Below, piece by piece: positions 1-5,859 of a stretch of DNA of 5,859 nt. This DNA comes from Candidatus Eiseniibacteriota bacterium (GTDB lineage: Bacteria > Eisenbacteria > RBG-16-71-46 > CAIMUX01): the NCBI GenBank assembly GCA_020431745.1, contig JAGQHR010000242.1, positions 1-5,859 on the forward strand. Reading direction: 5' to 3'. The notes beneath the pieces are model-generated. The model was not told the origin of the DNA. It searched no databases and saw nothing but the letters and a program-made list of their open reading frames with translations. Made by a program: the position numbers and the translations under genes. Positions within the stretch are counted from its first letter, which is position 1. Each line of letters starts with the position of its first letter.

Positions 1-1177
1 CTCCGTGAACGCCTGGCTCCTGCGCTGGGCCATTTCCGGAATGGAAACGTCGCTCGCGACGGCTCTGGTGCTGGCCGGAATCGCCCTTCATCTGCGCGAG
101 CGAAGACGCGACGCGGCGCCCTGGCTCTCGTCGATCTGCTGGGGCCTGGCCACGCTGGCCCGGCCGGAGTGCCTGGGTCTGGTTCCGTTGGCCGGGCTCG
201 ATCTGCTTTGCTTCGCGCGGCGGCGTCGGCTCCTCCGGCTCGCCGTTCTCGGGCTGGGTGCCACCGCGGTGCTGGTGCCGTGGGGCCTGTTCCTCTGGCA
301 TGAGTTCGGGCAGATCTTTCCCAATACGGCCTACGCGAAGGCCGGCAGCTTCCGGCTCGATCCGGCCACGGTGGTCCATGTCGTGCGCCGGGAGCTCGGC
401 CTGATCGGTGCGACCAATGCCGGCGAGGTCGTGCTCATCGGAATCGCGGTGATCACCGTGCTCGCCCGCGACCGTGGACGCATCCGGCCCTGGCTGGGGC
501 GCGCGGCTCTGCCCGCGGCCTGGATGATCGCGCTGCCGGCGCTCTACGCGGTGCGCGGCTCGGTTCTGGTCTCGCGCTATCTGGTGCCCGCGCTCGGCAT
601 CGTTGTCGTGCTGGGATTCGCCGCCATCGACTATCTGCGGGAACGCGGCGGACCGTGGTCGGGGCGGGCGCCGTGGCTCGCCGCCTCCCTGTTCGCCGTG
701 CAGAACCTTCTGGTGCTCTACGTCGTCGCGTTGCCGCCGGCGCTCTCGTTCACGCGCGGGATCGACGACTCGCTGGTGTGGATCGGGAAGTGGGCTCACG
801 AGAACACCGCGCCGGAGGCGACGCTGGCCGTACCCGACATCGGTGCGGTCGGATACTACTCGGAACGGACCGTCATCGATCTCTCCGGACTGGTCACTCC
901 CGAGATGATCGCGGCCCAGAGCGGGGAGACGCTCGACGAGTTCGTCGCCTCCTTCGGGTTCGCGAAGGTCGCCCGGCCGGACTACCTGATCGATCGCTTC
1001 ACGTCCCCGGATCGGTTCGCCTCGCACCCCGAGCTGCGCGGTGTGCTCGAGATGCTCTTCTGGCGACGCATCGGACCGCTCGGGATTCGTCGTTCCGACG
1101 ACTATTACTACACGGTCTACCGCATCGACTGGGATCGCTATGACGCCCTCCCGGACGGCCGCGCACCAGGACGTTGA
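1..1177 (+). CDS. GT-C-type membrane glycosyltransferase, AftB/GT39-like (5' end outside window)
   Basis: This is probably an integral-membrane glycosyltransferase that moves a sugar from a polyprenyl-phosphate donor to an envelope glycan on the outer face of the membrane. The frame is open to the left edge, so the GTG at 5 is an internal valine and the true start lies upstream. Numbering from that codon, about eight hydrophobic segments occupy residues 17-246. Recognisable motifs are SGMET (11-15), a TLARPE segment (50-55), FPNTAYAK (105-112) and SRYLVPALG (190-198). A soluble C-terminal part (about 255-390) carries DIGAVGYYSERTVIDLSGL (278-296). These motifs recur in a broad family of bacterial proteins related to mycobacterial AftB and to GT39 enzymes. 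The catalytic acidic residues of the first extracytoplasmic loop would lie in the missing N-terminus, so activity cannot be judged. The family is fairly sure; substrate and acceptor are unknown. Confidence 0.72.
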   Translation, partial: SVNAWLLRWAISGMETSLATALVLAGIALHLRERRRDAAPWLSSICWGLATLARPECLGLVPLAGLDLLCFARRRRLLRLAVLGLGATAVLVPWGLFLWHEFGQIFPNTAYAKAGSFRLDPATVVHVVRRELGLIGATNAGEVVLIGIAVITVLARDRGRIRPWLGRAALPAAWMIALPALYAVRGSVLVSRYLVPALGIVVVLGFAAIDYLRERGGPWSGRAPWLAASLFAVQNLLVLYVVALPPALSFTRGIDDSLVWIGKWAHENTAPEATLAVPDIGAVGYYSERTVIDLSGLVTPEMIAAQSGETLDEFVASFGFAKVARPDYLIDRFTSPDRFASHPELRGVLEMLFWRRIGPLGIRRSDDYYYTVYRIDWDRYDALPDGRAPGR

Positions 1178-1257
1178 CTGTCCCGGGACCGGCTGCCAAT
1201 CTCCCCGGAGTTCGTGCCGATTTGCGATGACGGACCGTGGGAGAGCGGACGACTGGA

Positions 1258-2112
1258 ATGACTTCGGATTCGACGGAAGCCAGACTGCTGCGCGTGCTGG
1301 CCACTCTGGCCTGGATGGACGGGAACGTGACCGAGCCGGAGCGACGGTTTCTCCGGGGGCTCGCGGTCGAGTACGGCCTGGGGCTCGGCGAGCGGATGCA
1401 GATCGAGGAGATGCTGGAGACGCCCCTGTCGCGCGAAGACTTCGAGCGGGCGTTGCATGCGTTTCAGGAAGTGGCCAGTGCGGAAGATCACGCTCGGCTG
1501 ATGTCGCGGGCGGAGCGTCTGATCGAAGCGGACTCGGCGCGGGCTCCCGAAGAGGTCGAGGCACTGCGTCTGATCCGCGAGTCCCTCCGGGAGACATCCG
1601 GTCCGTCGACCGGAGTTCTCGGAAAGCTCCGGGGATTGTTGGGCGGCGGGAACCTCGGCGAGCTGGCTCGGGAGCTGGTGGGCCGCTCGCCGGAGCGCAA
1701 CGACGGGATCGGCGGGGATGCGGAACGTCGCCGGGCCTACGCCACGCTCTTCGGCGCTCTGCTCTATCGCGTGATCTACGCGGATCGCGTGGTCGAGCCG
1801 GAAGAAGCCGCCCGCCTGCGCTCGCTGCTCGCCGAACGCTTCGATTTCCAGCCGGCCGAGGTCGACTACGTGCTGCGCGCGATCCAGCTGCGGGTCGCCC
1901 AGGATCTGGATCGGCAGCGCCTCTGCGCCGAGTTCAACCGCATCACCGCGATGGAGGAACGTCTGGGTCTCCTCCGCGCGATGCTGGAGCTCGCGATGGC
2001 CGACGGCGAGATCTCGCCCGAGGAGGATCAGGAGATCCGCCTCATCGCGAACTTCCTCTGGATCGAGGTGCAGGACTTCGTCGCGACCCGCAAGTCGGTG
2101 GTGGGACGGTGA
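1258..2112 (+). CDS. Tandem TerB-like domain protein
   Basis: This is a 284-residue soluble helical protein with two TerB-like domains; no signal peptide or membrane segment is visible. Domain 1 (about 8-110) has WMDGNVTEPE (19-28) and EADSARAPEE (90-99). Domain 2 (about 160-270) has YADRVVEPEE (174-183) and MADGEISPEE (247-256). The two acidic motifs lie 71 residues apart in one half and 73 in the other, which indicates an internal duplication. A Gly-rich linker (about 115-153, with LLGGGNLGEL) joins the halves. TerB domains are known as all-helical modules with acidic metal-binding sites, found in tellurite/stress gene clusters and many other contexts. No other ter gene is visible here, so a tellurite role should not be assumed. 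ATG 1258 is chosen because GGGAGAG (1239-1245) precedes it by 12 bases; GTG 1237 would add seven residues. It is probably co-transcribed with the DUF72 gene that follows. Confidence 0.78.
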   Translation: MTSDSTEARLLRVLATLAWMDGNVTEPERRFLRGLAVEYGLGLGERMQIEEMLETPLSREDFERALHAFQEVASAEDHARLMSRAERLIEADSARAPEEVEALRLIRESLRETSGPSTGVLGKLRGLLGGGNLGELARELVGRSPERNDGIGGDAERRRAYATLFGALLYRVIYADRVVEPEEAARLRSLLAERFDFQPAEVDYVLRAIQLRVAQDLDRQRLCAEFNRITAMEERLGLLRAMLELAMADGEISPEEDQEIRLIANFLWIEVQDFVATRKSVVGR

Positions 2113-2114
2113 GG
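2109..2114 (+). promoter_or_regulatory. Shine-Dalgarno of the DUF72 gene, on the TerB stop codon
   Basis: The GTGAGG sequence lies five bases before the ATG at 2120 and contains the TGA stop (2110-2112) of the upstream gene. It fixes the DUF72 start. It also suggests that ribosomes finishing the TerB-like frame re-initiate on the next one, so the two products are translationally coupled. Confidence 0.6.
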
Positions 2115-2119
2115 CGCGC

Positions 2120-3025
2120 ATGATCCGCCCGGTCGAGCTCGACCAGTCGTTCCTGCCCGCCGGCGTCCACTTGGGAACCTCGTCGTTCAGCTCCGAAGAC
2201 TGGATCGGTGGCTTCTATCCCGTAGGCGCGAAGCCGGCCGACTTCCTCTCGCACTACGCGATGCGCTTCCACACCGTGGAGATCGACGCCACCTGGCACG
2301 TCGTTCCGTCGATCCGGACGTTCGAGGCCTGGGCGCGGAAGGCCCCGCCCGGATTCATCTTCTCGCTCAAAGTGCCCAAGTCGGTCACGCATGAGAAGTA
2401 CCTCGTCGGATGCGAGGACGAGTGGCGCGAGTTCCTGGACCTCTGTGACGTGCTGGGCGAGCACCGTGGGCCCCTGCTGTTCCAGTTTCCCTACGTTTCC
2501 CGGAATCGCGATCCGCATGAATGGGAGACGGGCGAGGACTTCCTCCGGCGTCTGGAAGCGTTCCTGCCGTTGCTGCCGGAGCGAGGACGTTACGCCATCG
2601 AGGTCCGCAACGAGTCGTGGGTGGGGCAGCCCCTCCTCGATCTCCTGCGGTCACGCAACGTCGCGCTGACCCTCGTGGAGTACTTCACGATGCCTTCGGG
2701 GCCGGAGCTGCTGCGCCGCATGGATCCGATCACCGCCGACTTCGCCTACATCCGCTTTCTCGGCCACCATCGCGAGATGGATCTGATGGTCGCGGAAGCG
2801 CGCGAGGAAGGACGCCGGCGCGGCGACTGGGATTCCGTGCTGATCGACCGGGAGGCGGAGACGCGTCCCTGGATCGCTGCCGTCCAGTCGCTGTTGGGAC
2901 GCGGGCGGGAGACCTTCGTCTACTTCAACAACCACTACGCCGGGTTCGCCCCCGGCTCGATCGAGCTCTTCCTCCGACTCTGGCAGGAAGAGACGCGATC
3001 CCGTACCTCCAGTCACGAGATGTAG
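2120..3025 (+). CDS. DUF72 family protein (YecE-like)
   Basis: This is a 301-residue cytoplasmic protein of the DUF72/YecE family, which is known to adopt a TIM-barrel-like fold but has no firmly established reaction. Family landmarks appear in the expected order: GTSS (19-22) followed by DWIGGFYP (27-34), VEIDATWH (53-60), FSLKVPKSVTH (81-91) with K84, K87 and H91, LLFQFPY (119-125), YAIEVRNESW (158-167) with E161 and R163, YIRFLGHH (210-217), and the C-terminal VYFNNHYAGFAPG (267-279). The conserved blocks all look intact and the length is usual for the longer members of the family, so the gene seems complete. It starts 7 bases after the TerB-like gene with a good Shine-Dalgarno, indicating an operon. 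Its stop lies 12 bases from the end of the convergent membrane-protein gene. Family assignment is firm; function is open. Confidence 0.9.
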   Translation: MIRPVELDQSFLPAGVHLGTSSFSSEDWIGGFYPVGAKPADFLSHYAMRFHTVEIDATWHVVPSIRTFEAWARKAPPGFIFSLKVPKSVTHEKYLVGCEDEWREFLDLCDVLGEHRGPLLFQFPYVSRNRDPHEWETGEDFLRRLEAFLPLLPERGRYAIEVRNESWVGQPLLDLLRSRNVALTLVEYFTMPSGPELLRRMDPITADFAYIRFLGHHREMDLMVAEAREEGRRRGDWDSVLIDREAETRPWIAAVQSLLGRGRETFVYFNNHYAGFAPGSIELFLRLWQEETRSRTSSHEM

Positions 3026-3037
3026 CCGGCGGGGCGT

Positions 3038-5623
3038 TCAATCCCGGGGCGGGACCAACTCGACGCGTCCGATCTCCACTCCCTCCAGCGAATCGTTCAC
3101 CCGCAGGAAATCGGTCAGGTAGTAATTGGGTGCGTAGGGGACCTCGTAGAGCTTGACCGCCACCTGGTACTCGCCGGGGGCCGCGTGACGGGGCGCGGGG
3201 ATCCAGAACTCGTCCCAATAGACGGCTCCGGGTTCCCAGAGGAACGTGGGGAACGATTCCTCCAGCGGCTCGTGGAGCCTTCCGAAGCGATAGGTGAGGC
3301 CGACCTTCTTCTCGTAGAAGCGCCGATAGGGCTTTCCGAACCACGGATTCTCGAACAGCGGGCTCGGATAGTCGGTGGCGAGCCGGAAGAACGCCTCCAC
3401 CGGAAGCGTCGGCGGTGGCCCCGTGCGCCGCCAGTAGCTGCGGATCTTGACGTAGTCGCCCGCGGTGAAGGTCCGCTGCGTCCACGCGACGCCGATCATC
3501 TCGAGGCCCTCGATCGGGGGAACGGAAGCGGGCTCCACCCCGAGCCGCGTCGCCAGAGTCGCGCGATCGAGCGCCCCGGCCTCTTCCGCGGGGATCATCA
3601 CGTACGGATTCCGGGGCGGGGGATAGTGGAACCCGGGGCCGGGATCATGGAAGCGGAAGAGATGGATCCCGTCCTCCGAGTAGACCGGCTCGAAAACCTC
3701 CGGAAGCTGAGTGAACTTGGCGAGCTCTCCCGGCCACGCTTCGGGCGCGATGAACGTGTAGTAGAACTTCACGTAGCGAGGAAAGCTCTGGTTCACCAGC
3801 ACGTAGTCCACGCGGTAGTCGCGCAGCAGGCGCAGCGTCCGGTCCATCGGCACGTATGCGTTGAGGATCGCGAGCGCGTCGTAGATCCGCTCCACCGCCC
3901 GGTCGTCGGCTGGGGACGAGTGCTGGTTGAACGGTGCGATCGCGTAGTGCCGCGAATAGGCCGGGATCTGATAGCTCGTGATGGGATCGGAGGCCACGAC
4001 CCTCGGCTCGGATTCACTCTCGCTGAGAAAGGCGAGCGCGCGCCGGAGAGGTTGGCTCTCCATCCAGGGACCGCGCCGGAACGCGGGCTCGGAGAAGAAG
4101 CGTGTCGCCTCCCGGACGTTGAAGGTGAGGAAGAGCCCGATGAGCGCGAGAAACGCGATCGGAGCGGCCCAGCGCCAGCTGGGGCGATCGTCGCGCAGCC
4201 TTCGCAGCGACCAGGCGGTGTAGATCCCGAGCGTCGCGAAGTGCGGCACCACGAACAGGACCCGAAAGAGCAGCGAGTGGGCTTTGAAGCGCTCGAGGAT
4301 CATCACCGCGAGCGGGTTCAACAGGATGAGTGCTCCGATCACCGTGCCCGACACGACGTAGGCGAAGTCCCGGCGCACACGCACCCGCGGGAACATCGGA
4401 ATCACGAGCAAGACGGCGAGCAGGCCGGGCCAACCGAACCACGCGGCCATCCGTTGGGGGGCCAGCAGCGGCACTTGGTCCCACAGATAGAGCAAGCCCT
4501 GTGGGTGATCGAAAATCGGATTGGCGGCGCTGTAGCTTCCCATGACCTTGAAGAAGAGCGCGGGGACGAGGGCCGCCCCCGCTGCCAGGGGAAGCAGCGC
4601 GAGTCGTCGCCGCAGCGGGCGGGGCTCCCGCCGGGAGAGCGCCCAGGTCCAGCAGAACGCGGCCAAGGAGATCAGGTACTGCACGGCGGACAGCACGTGC
4701 ACCGCGACCAGGATGGGCGCGCCCAGCACGGCCAGCACGAGGGCGCCTCGTCCCACCAGGCCACGGACCGCGCGGGCGTGCCGCGACCAGTCCGGGGGGC
4801 GCGACTTGTCCGTGCGATCGGCGTCCAATCCCAGGGCGACCGCCCAGACTCCGACCCACGAATAGACCCAGCCGAGGCGGCTCGCGTAGGCCAGGTTCTG
4901 CAGGAACCGATCCGGTTCGAACAGCGTCGTCCCGACGAAGAAGAGGAGCGCGAAGGCGGCCGCCGGCGCGGACTCGAGGATGCGGCGCGTGCTCGCGAAG
5001 AAGATCCACAGCGAGAGCGGGACCAGCACCACCGGTAGCGAACGCCACATCGCATCCGGGGCGATGCCGCTGGCCGCGCACACCATCGCCATTCCCAGAT
5101 GGAAGGCTCCCCGGCGCGGGTCCGGCCCCATTCCCTCGGTGTTCCGGTAGGCGGCGCTCACGATGTCGATGCGTCCCGTCTCCAGCATCCGTCGGACGAA
5201 GGAGACGAAGTCGAGCGAGTCGTGGATGTATCCGAGGGAACCGCCCTCGTGCAACGTCGCCCAGATCGAGATGCCGCACAACGCGAGCGCGGCAAGGAGC
5301 GCGAGGTTCCCCGCGGGTGGCGGGAGCGGGGTACGCCTCCGGGCCGACGCCCCGGTGCGCCGTCGCCACCACTCGGTGACAGGGATCAGGATCACGCAGC
5401 CGGCCGCCCACAGTCCCAGCGAGAAGTCGACCGTGGGACGGATCAGGGACCCGAGCACCCAGACCAGGCCGAGGTAGCCGGCCGAGAGGAGAAACGCGGG
5501 GAGGAGTCGCTCTCCTGGGGAAAGGCGGCTCCACAGGACCGGGATAGACCGTGCGACCAGTGCTCCCGGCAGCAGGAAGAGCGCGAGGCAGGACGCCCAG
5601 AACAGCAGGAGCTGGAGGCTCAC
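3038..5623 (-). CDS. Large GT-C-like membrane protein with extracytoplasmic C-terminal domains
   Basis: This 861-residue protein has three parts. Residues 1-505 hold about 13-15 hydrophobic segments, beginning with a signal-anchor-like helix (about 3-24). The loop after the fourth helix (about 125-172) has acidic residues D135, D138 and D168, as in GT-C enzymes where an Asp in an early outer loop is catalytic. Residues about 520-660 form a soluble domain with DYRVDYVLVNQSF (602-614), like the post-membrane domain of GT39-type proteins. Residues about 700-856 resemble the beta-sandwich domain at the C-terminus of some GT39-like proteins (GDYVKIRSYWR, PTFLWEPGAVYWDEFWIPAP, PGEYQVAVKLYE). I infer a transferase using a polyprenyl-linked sugar for envelope or surface glycans, but a non-enzymatic role is possible. 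GTG 5623 is preferred because GAGAGGA (5634-5640) precedes it and the hydrophobic helix begins at once. A TTG at 5713 in the same frame would add 30 polar residues that look non-coding. The gene is monocistronic in this window. Confidence 0.75.
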   Translation of the reverse strand: MSLQLLLFWASCLALFLLPGALVARSIPVLWSRLSPGERLLPAFLLSAGYLGLVWVLGSLIRPTVDFSLGLWAAGCVILIPVTEWWRRRTGASARRRTPLPPPAGNLALLAALALCGISIWATLHEGGSLGYIHDSLDFVSFVRRMLETGRIDIVSAAYRNTEGMGPDPRRGAFHLGMAMVCAASGIAPDAMWRSLPVVLVPLSLWIFFASTRRILESAPAAAFALLFFVGTTLFEPDRFLQNLAYASRLGWVYSWVGVWAVALGLDADRTDKSRPPDWSRHARAVRGLVGRGALVLAVLGAPILVAVHVLSAVQYLISLAAFCWTWALSRREPRPLRRRLALLPLAAGAALVPALFFKVMGSYSAANPIFDHPQGLLYLWDQVPLLAPQRMAAWFGWPGLLAVLLVIPMFPRVRVRRDFAYVVSGTVIGALILLNPLAVMILERFKAHSLLFRVLFVVPHFATLGIYTAWSLRRLRDDRPSWRWAAPIAFLALIGLFLTFNVREATRFFSEPAFRRGPWMESQPLRRALAFLSESESEPRVVASDPITSYQIPAYSRHYAIAPFNQHSSPADDRAVERIYDALAILNAYVPMDRTLRLLRDYRVDYVLVNQSFPRYVKFYYTFIAPEAWPGELAKFTQLPEVFEPVYSEDGIHLFRFHDPGPGFHYPPPRNPYVMIPAEEAGALDRATLATRLGVEPASVPPIEGLEMIGVAWTQRTFTAGDYVKIRSYWRRTGPPPTLPVEAFFRLATDYPSPLFENPWFGKPYRRFYEKKVGLTYRFGRLHEPLEESFPTFLWEPGAVYWDEFWIPAPRHAAPGEYQVAVKLYEVPYAPNYYLTDFLRVNDSLEGVEIGRVELVPPRD

Positions 5624-5633
5624 GGTTTGCGAT

Positions 5634-5640
5634 TCCTCTC
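5634..5640 (-). promoter_or_regulatory. Shine-Dalgarno of the large membrane-protein gene
   Basis: Read on the minus strand, GAGAGGA lies 10 bases upstream of GTG 5623. It decides the start of the membrane protein in favour of this GTG over the upstream in-frame TTG at 5713, which has no comparable site and would place the start inside a palindrome. Confidence 0.5.
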
Positions 5641-5696
5641 CCGGCGCCGCTCGAGCATGCCGGGCATCTTCCCATCCGCTCCGGCTCGTCGCAACC

Positions 5697-5711
5697 GTGG
5701 ACCCGGTCCAC
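5697..5711. promoter_or_regulatory. Perfect 15-base palindrome, candidate operator
   Basis: GTGGACC (5697-5703), a single central C (5704) and GGTCCAC (5705-5711) form a perfect inverted repeat with 7-base arms. With a one-base centre it cannot form a normal hairpin, so a dimeric repressor or activator site is more likely than a terminator. It sits in the middle of the 132-base divergent intergenic region, 8 bases before the -35-like element of the promoter read toward the dehydratase and 73 bases from the membrane-gene start. The binding protein is unknown. No regulator gene is visible in the window. Confidence 0.4.
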
Positions 5712-5719
5712 AATCCGCG

Positions 5720-5748
5720 TTTCCAGCGGGCGAGTCCGGGCTTACGAT
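5720..5748 (+). promoter_or_regulatory. Candidate sigma-70-type promoter of the dehydratase gene
   Basis: TTTCCA (5720-5725) and TACGAT (5743-5748) each match the sigma-70 consensus at four of six positions and are separated by the ideal 17 bases. A transcript would begin about 5754-5756, which is at the ATG itself, and no Shine-Dalgarno lies just before that ATG. The message may therefore be leaderless. This rests on sequence fit only, in a genome whose sigma-factor preferences are unknown. Confidence 0.35.
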
Positions 5749-5755
5749 CGCCCGC

Positions 5756-5859
5756 ATGGATCTACTCACACACGAGGGCGTGCGATCCGCGCACGCCATC
5801 ATCCGAGAAGTCGCGCATCGGACTCCGGTCTTTCACTCCCGCACTCTCGACGCGCGCCT
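5756..5859 (+). CDS. PLP-dependent threonine/serine dehydratase, N-terminal fragment (3' end outside window)
   Basis: An ATG at 5756 opens a frame that runs off the right edge after 34 complete codons. The visible residues include VRSAHAIIREVAHRTPVFHS (9-28), the typical start of the fold-type II PLP enzymes that deaminate threonine or serine, or racemize serine: a helix of the form A-x-x-x-I followed by R-T-P-V-x-x-S-x-x-L. Here RTPVFHSRTL spans residues 22-31. The PLP-binding lysine, the Gly-rich phosphate loop and any regulatory domain lie beyond the window. Catabolic and biosynthetic threonine dehydratases, serine racemase and hydroxyaspartate lyases therefore cannot be told apart. There is no Shine-Dalgarno before the ATG. 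The gene is divergent from the large membrane protein and its start lies 132 bases away. Confidence 0.7.
   Translation, partial: MDLLTHEGVRSAHAIIREVAHRTPVFHSRTLDAR

Noticed and set aside
1258..2112. Tellurite-resistance function for the TerB-like protein
   Set aside because: No TerA, TerC, TerD, TerE or TerZ partner is visible, and TerB domains occur in many unrelated settings. The name of the domain does not support the phenotype.
1138..2121. Minus-strand open frame (327 residues) opposite the TerB-like gene
   Set aside because: It is His/Gln/Arg-rich without motifs and is exactly antisense to a duplicated, motif-bearing protein. It is a shadow.
1041..2123. Plus-strand open frame (360 residues) spanning the end of the glycosyltransferase and the TerB-like gene
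   Set aside because: It crosses two well-supported genes in another frame and has low-complexity Arg/Gly/Ala composition.
3042..3054. Short stem TCCCG-GGG-CGGGA as an intrinsic terminator
   Set aside because: It has only five pairs and no T-run on either strand, and it lies inside the coding end of the membrane-protein gene.
3185..5038. Long plus-strand open frame (617 residues) antisense to the large membrane protein
   Set aside because: Its residues are dominated by Arg, Glu, Gln, His, Gly and Pro with no domain pattern. It lies wholly opposite a frame with clear membrane helices and family motifs, so it is a GC-rich antisense shadow.
4014..5711. Second minus-strand open frame (565 residues) overlapping the membrane protein in another frame
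   Set aside because: It is Arg/Pro/Ala/Gly-rich without hydrophobic segments, and the overlapping frame has a coherent membrane topology. It is a shadow.
5620..5802. Minus-strand 60-residue frame whose TGA overlaps the GTG start of the membrane protein
   Set aside because: The GTGA overlap looks like coupling, but the frame crosses the palindrome and the opposite dehydratase start, has no motif, and is preceded by no evident ribosome-binding site.
1..5859. Search for CRISPR arrays, tRNA or rRNA genes, insertion-sequence ends and tandem repeats
   Set aside because: By eye I found no regularly spaced repeats, cloverleaf-like sequences, transposase motifs or long terminal inverted repeats. Coding frames account for nearly the whole window.

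Overview
The window is a strongly GC-rich piece of bacterial chromosome. Its coding frames are dense, carry G or C at most third codon positions, and throw long open-frame shadows on the other strand. It has no mobile-element genes, phage genes, RNA genes or CRISPR repeats that I can see. The mix of large polytopic glycosyltransferase-like proteins, a TerB-domain protein and a DUF72 protein fits a GC-rich Gram-negative-type or environmental lineage. The sequence alone does not let me name a phylum.

Layout: (1) Bases 1-1177 (+) hold the C-terminal part of a multi-pass membrane protein of the GT-C / AftB-like glycosyltransferase type; its N-terminus lies left of the window. (2) After an 80-base gap comes a tight two-gene plus-strand unit. 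The first gene (1258-2112) encodes a 284-residue protein with two TerB-like domains in tandem. The second (2120-3025) encodes a 301-residue DUF72 (YecE-like) protein, starting 7 bases after the TerB stop with its Shine-Dalgarno lying on that stop. (3) Convergent to this, 12 bases away, lies a large minus-strand gene (3038-5623) for an 861-residue integral membrane protein. It has a GT-C-like membrane core, an extracytoplasmic domain and a C-terminal beta-sandwich-type domain. (4) A 132-base divergent intergenic region (5624-5755) holds a perfect 15-base palindrome and a plausible sigma-70-like promoter. (5) A further plus-strand gene starts at 5756 and runs off the right edge. Its 34 visible residues match the N-terminus of PLP-dependent threonine/serine dehydratases.

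Working together: the two membrane proteins are both probable lipid-linked-sugar transferases of envelope biogenesis, but they are not co-transcribed. The TerB and DUF72 genes look co-transcribed and translationally coupled, and neither family has a firmly known biochemical role. The dehydratase shares only its upstream region with the large membrane gene. I found no clear evidence of a new defence or mobile system. The most unusual items are the TerB duplication and its coupling to DUF72, the three-part membrane protein, and the palindrome with a possible leaderless promoter between the divergent genes.
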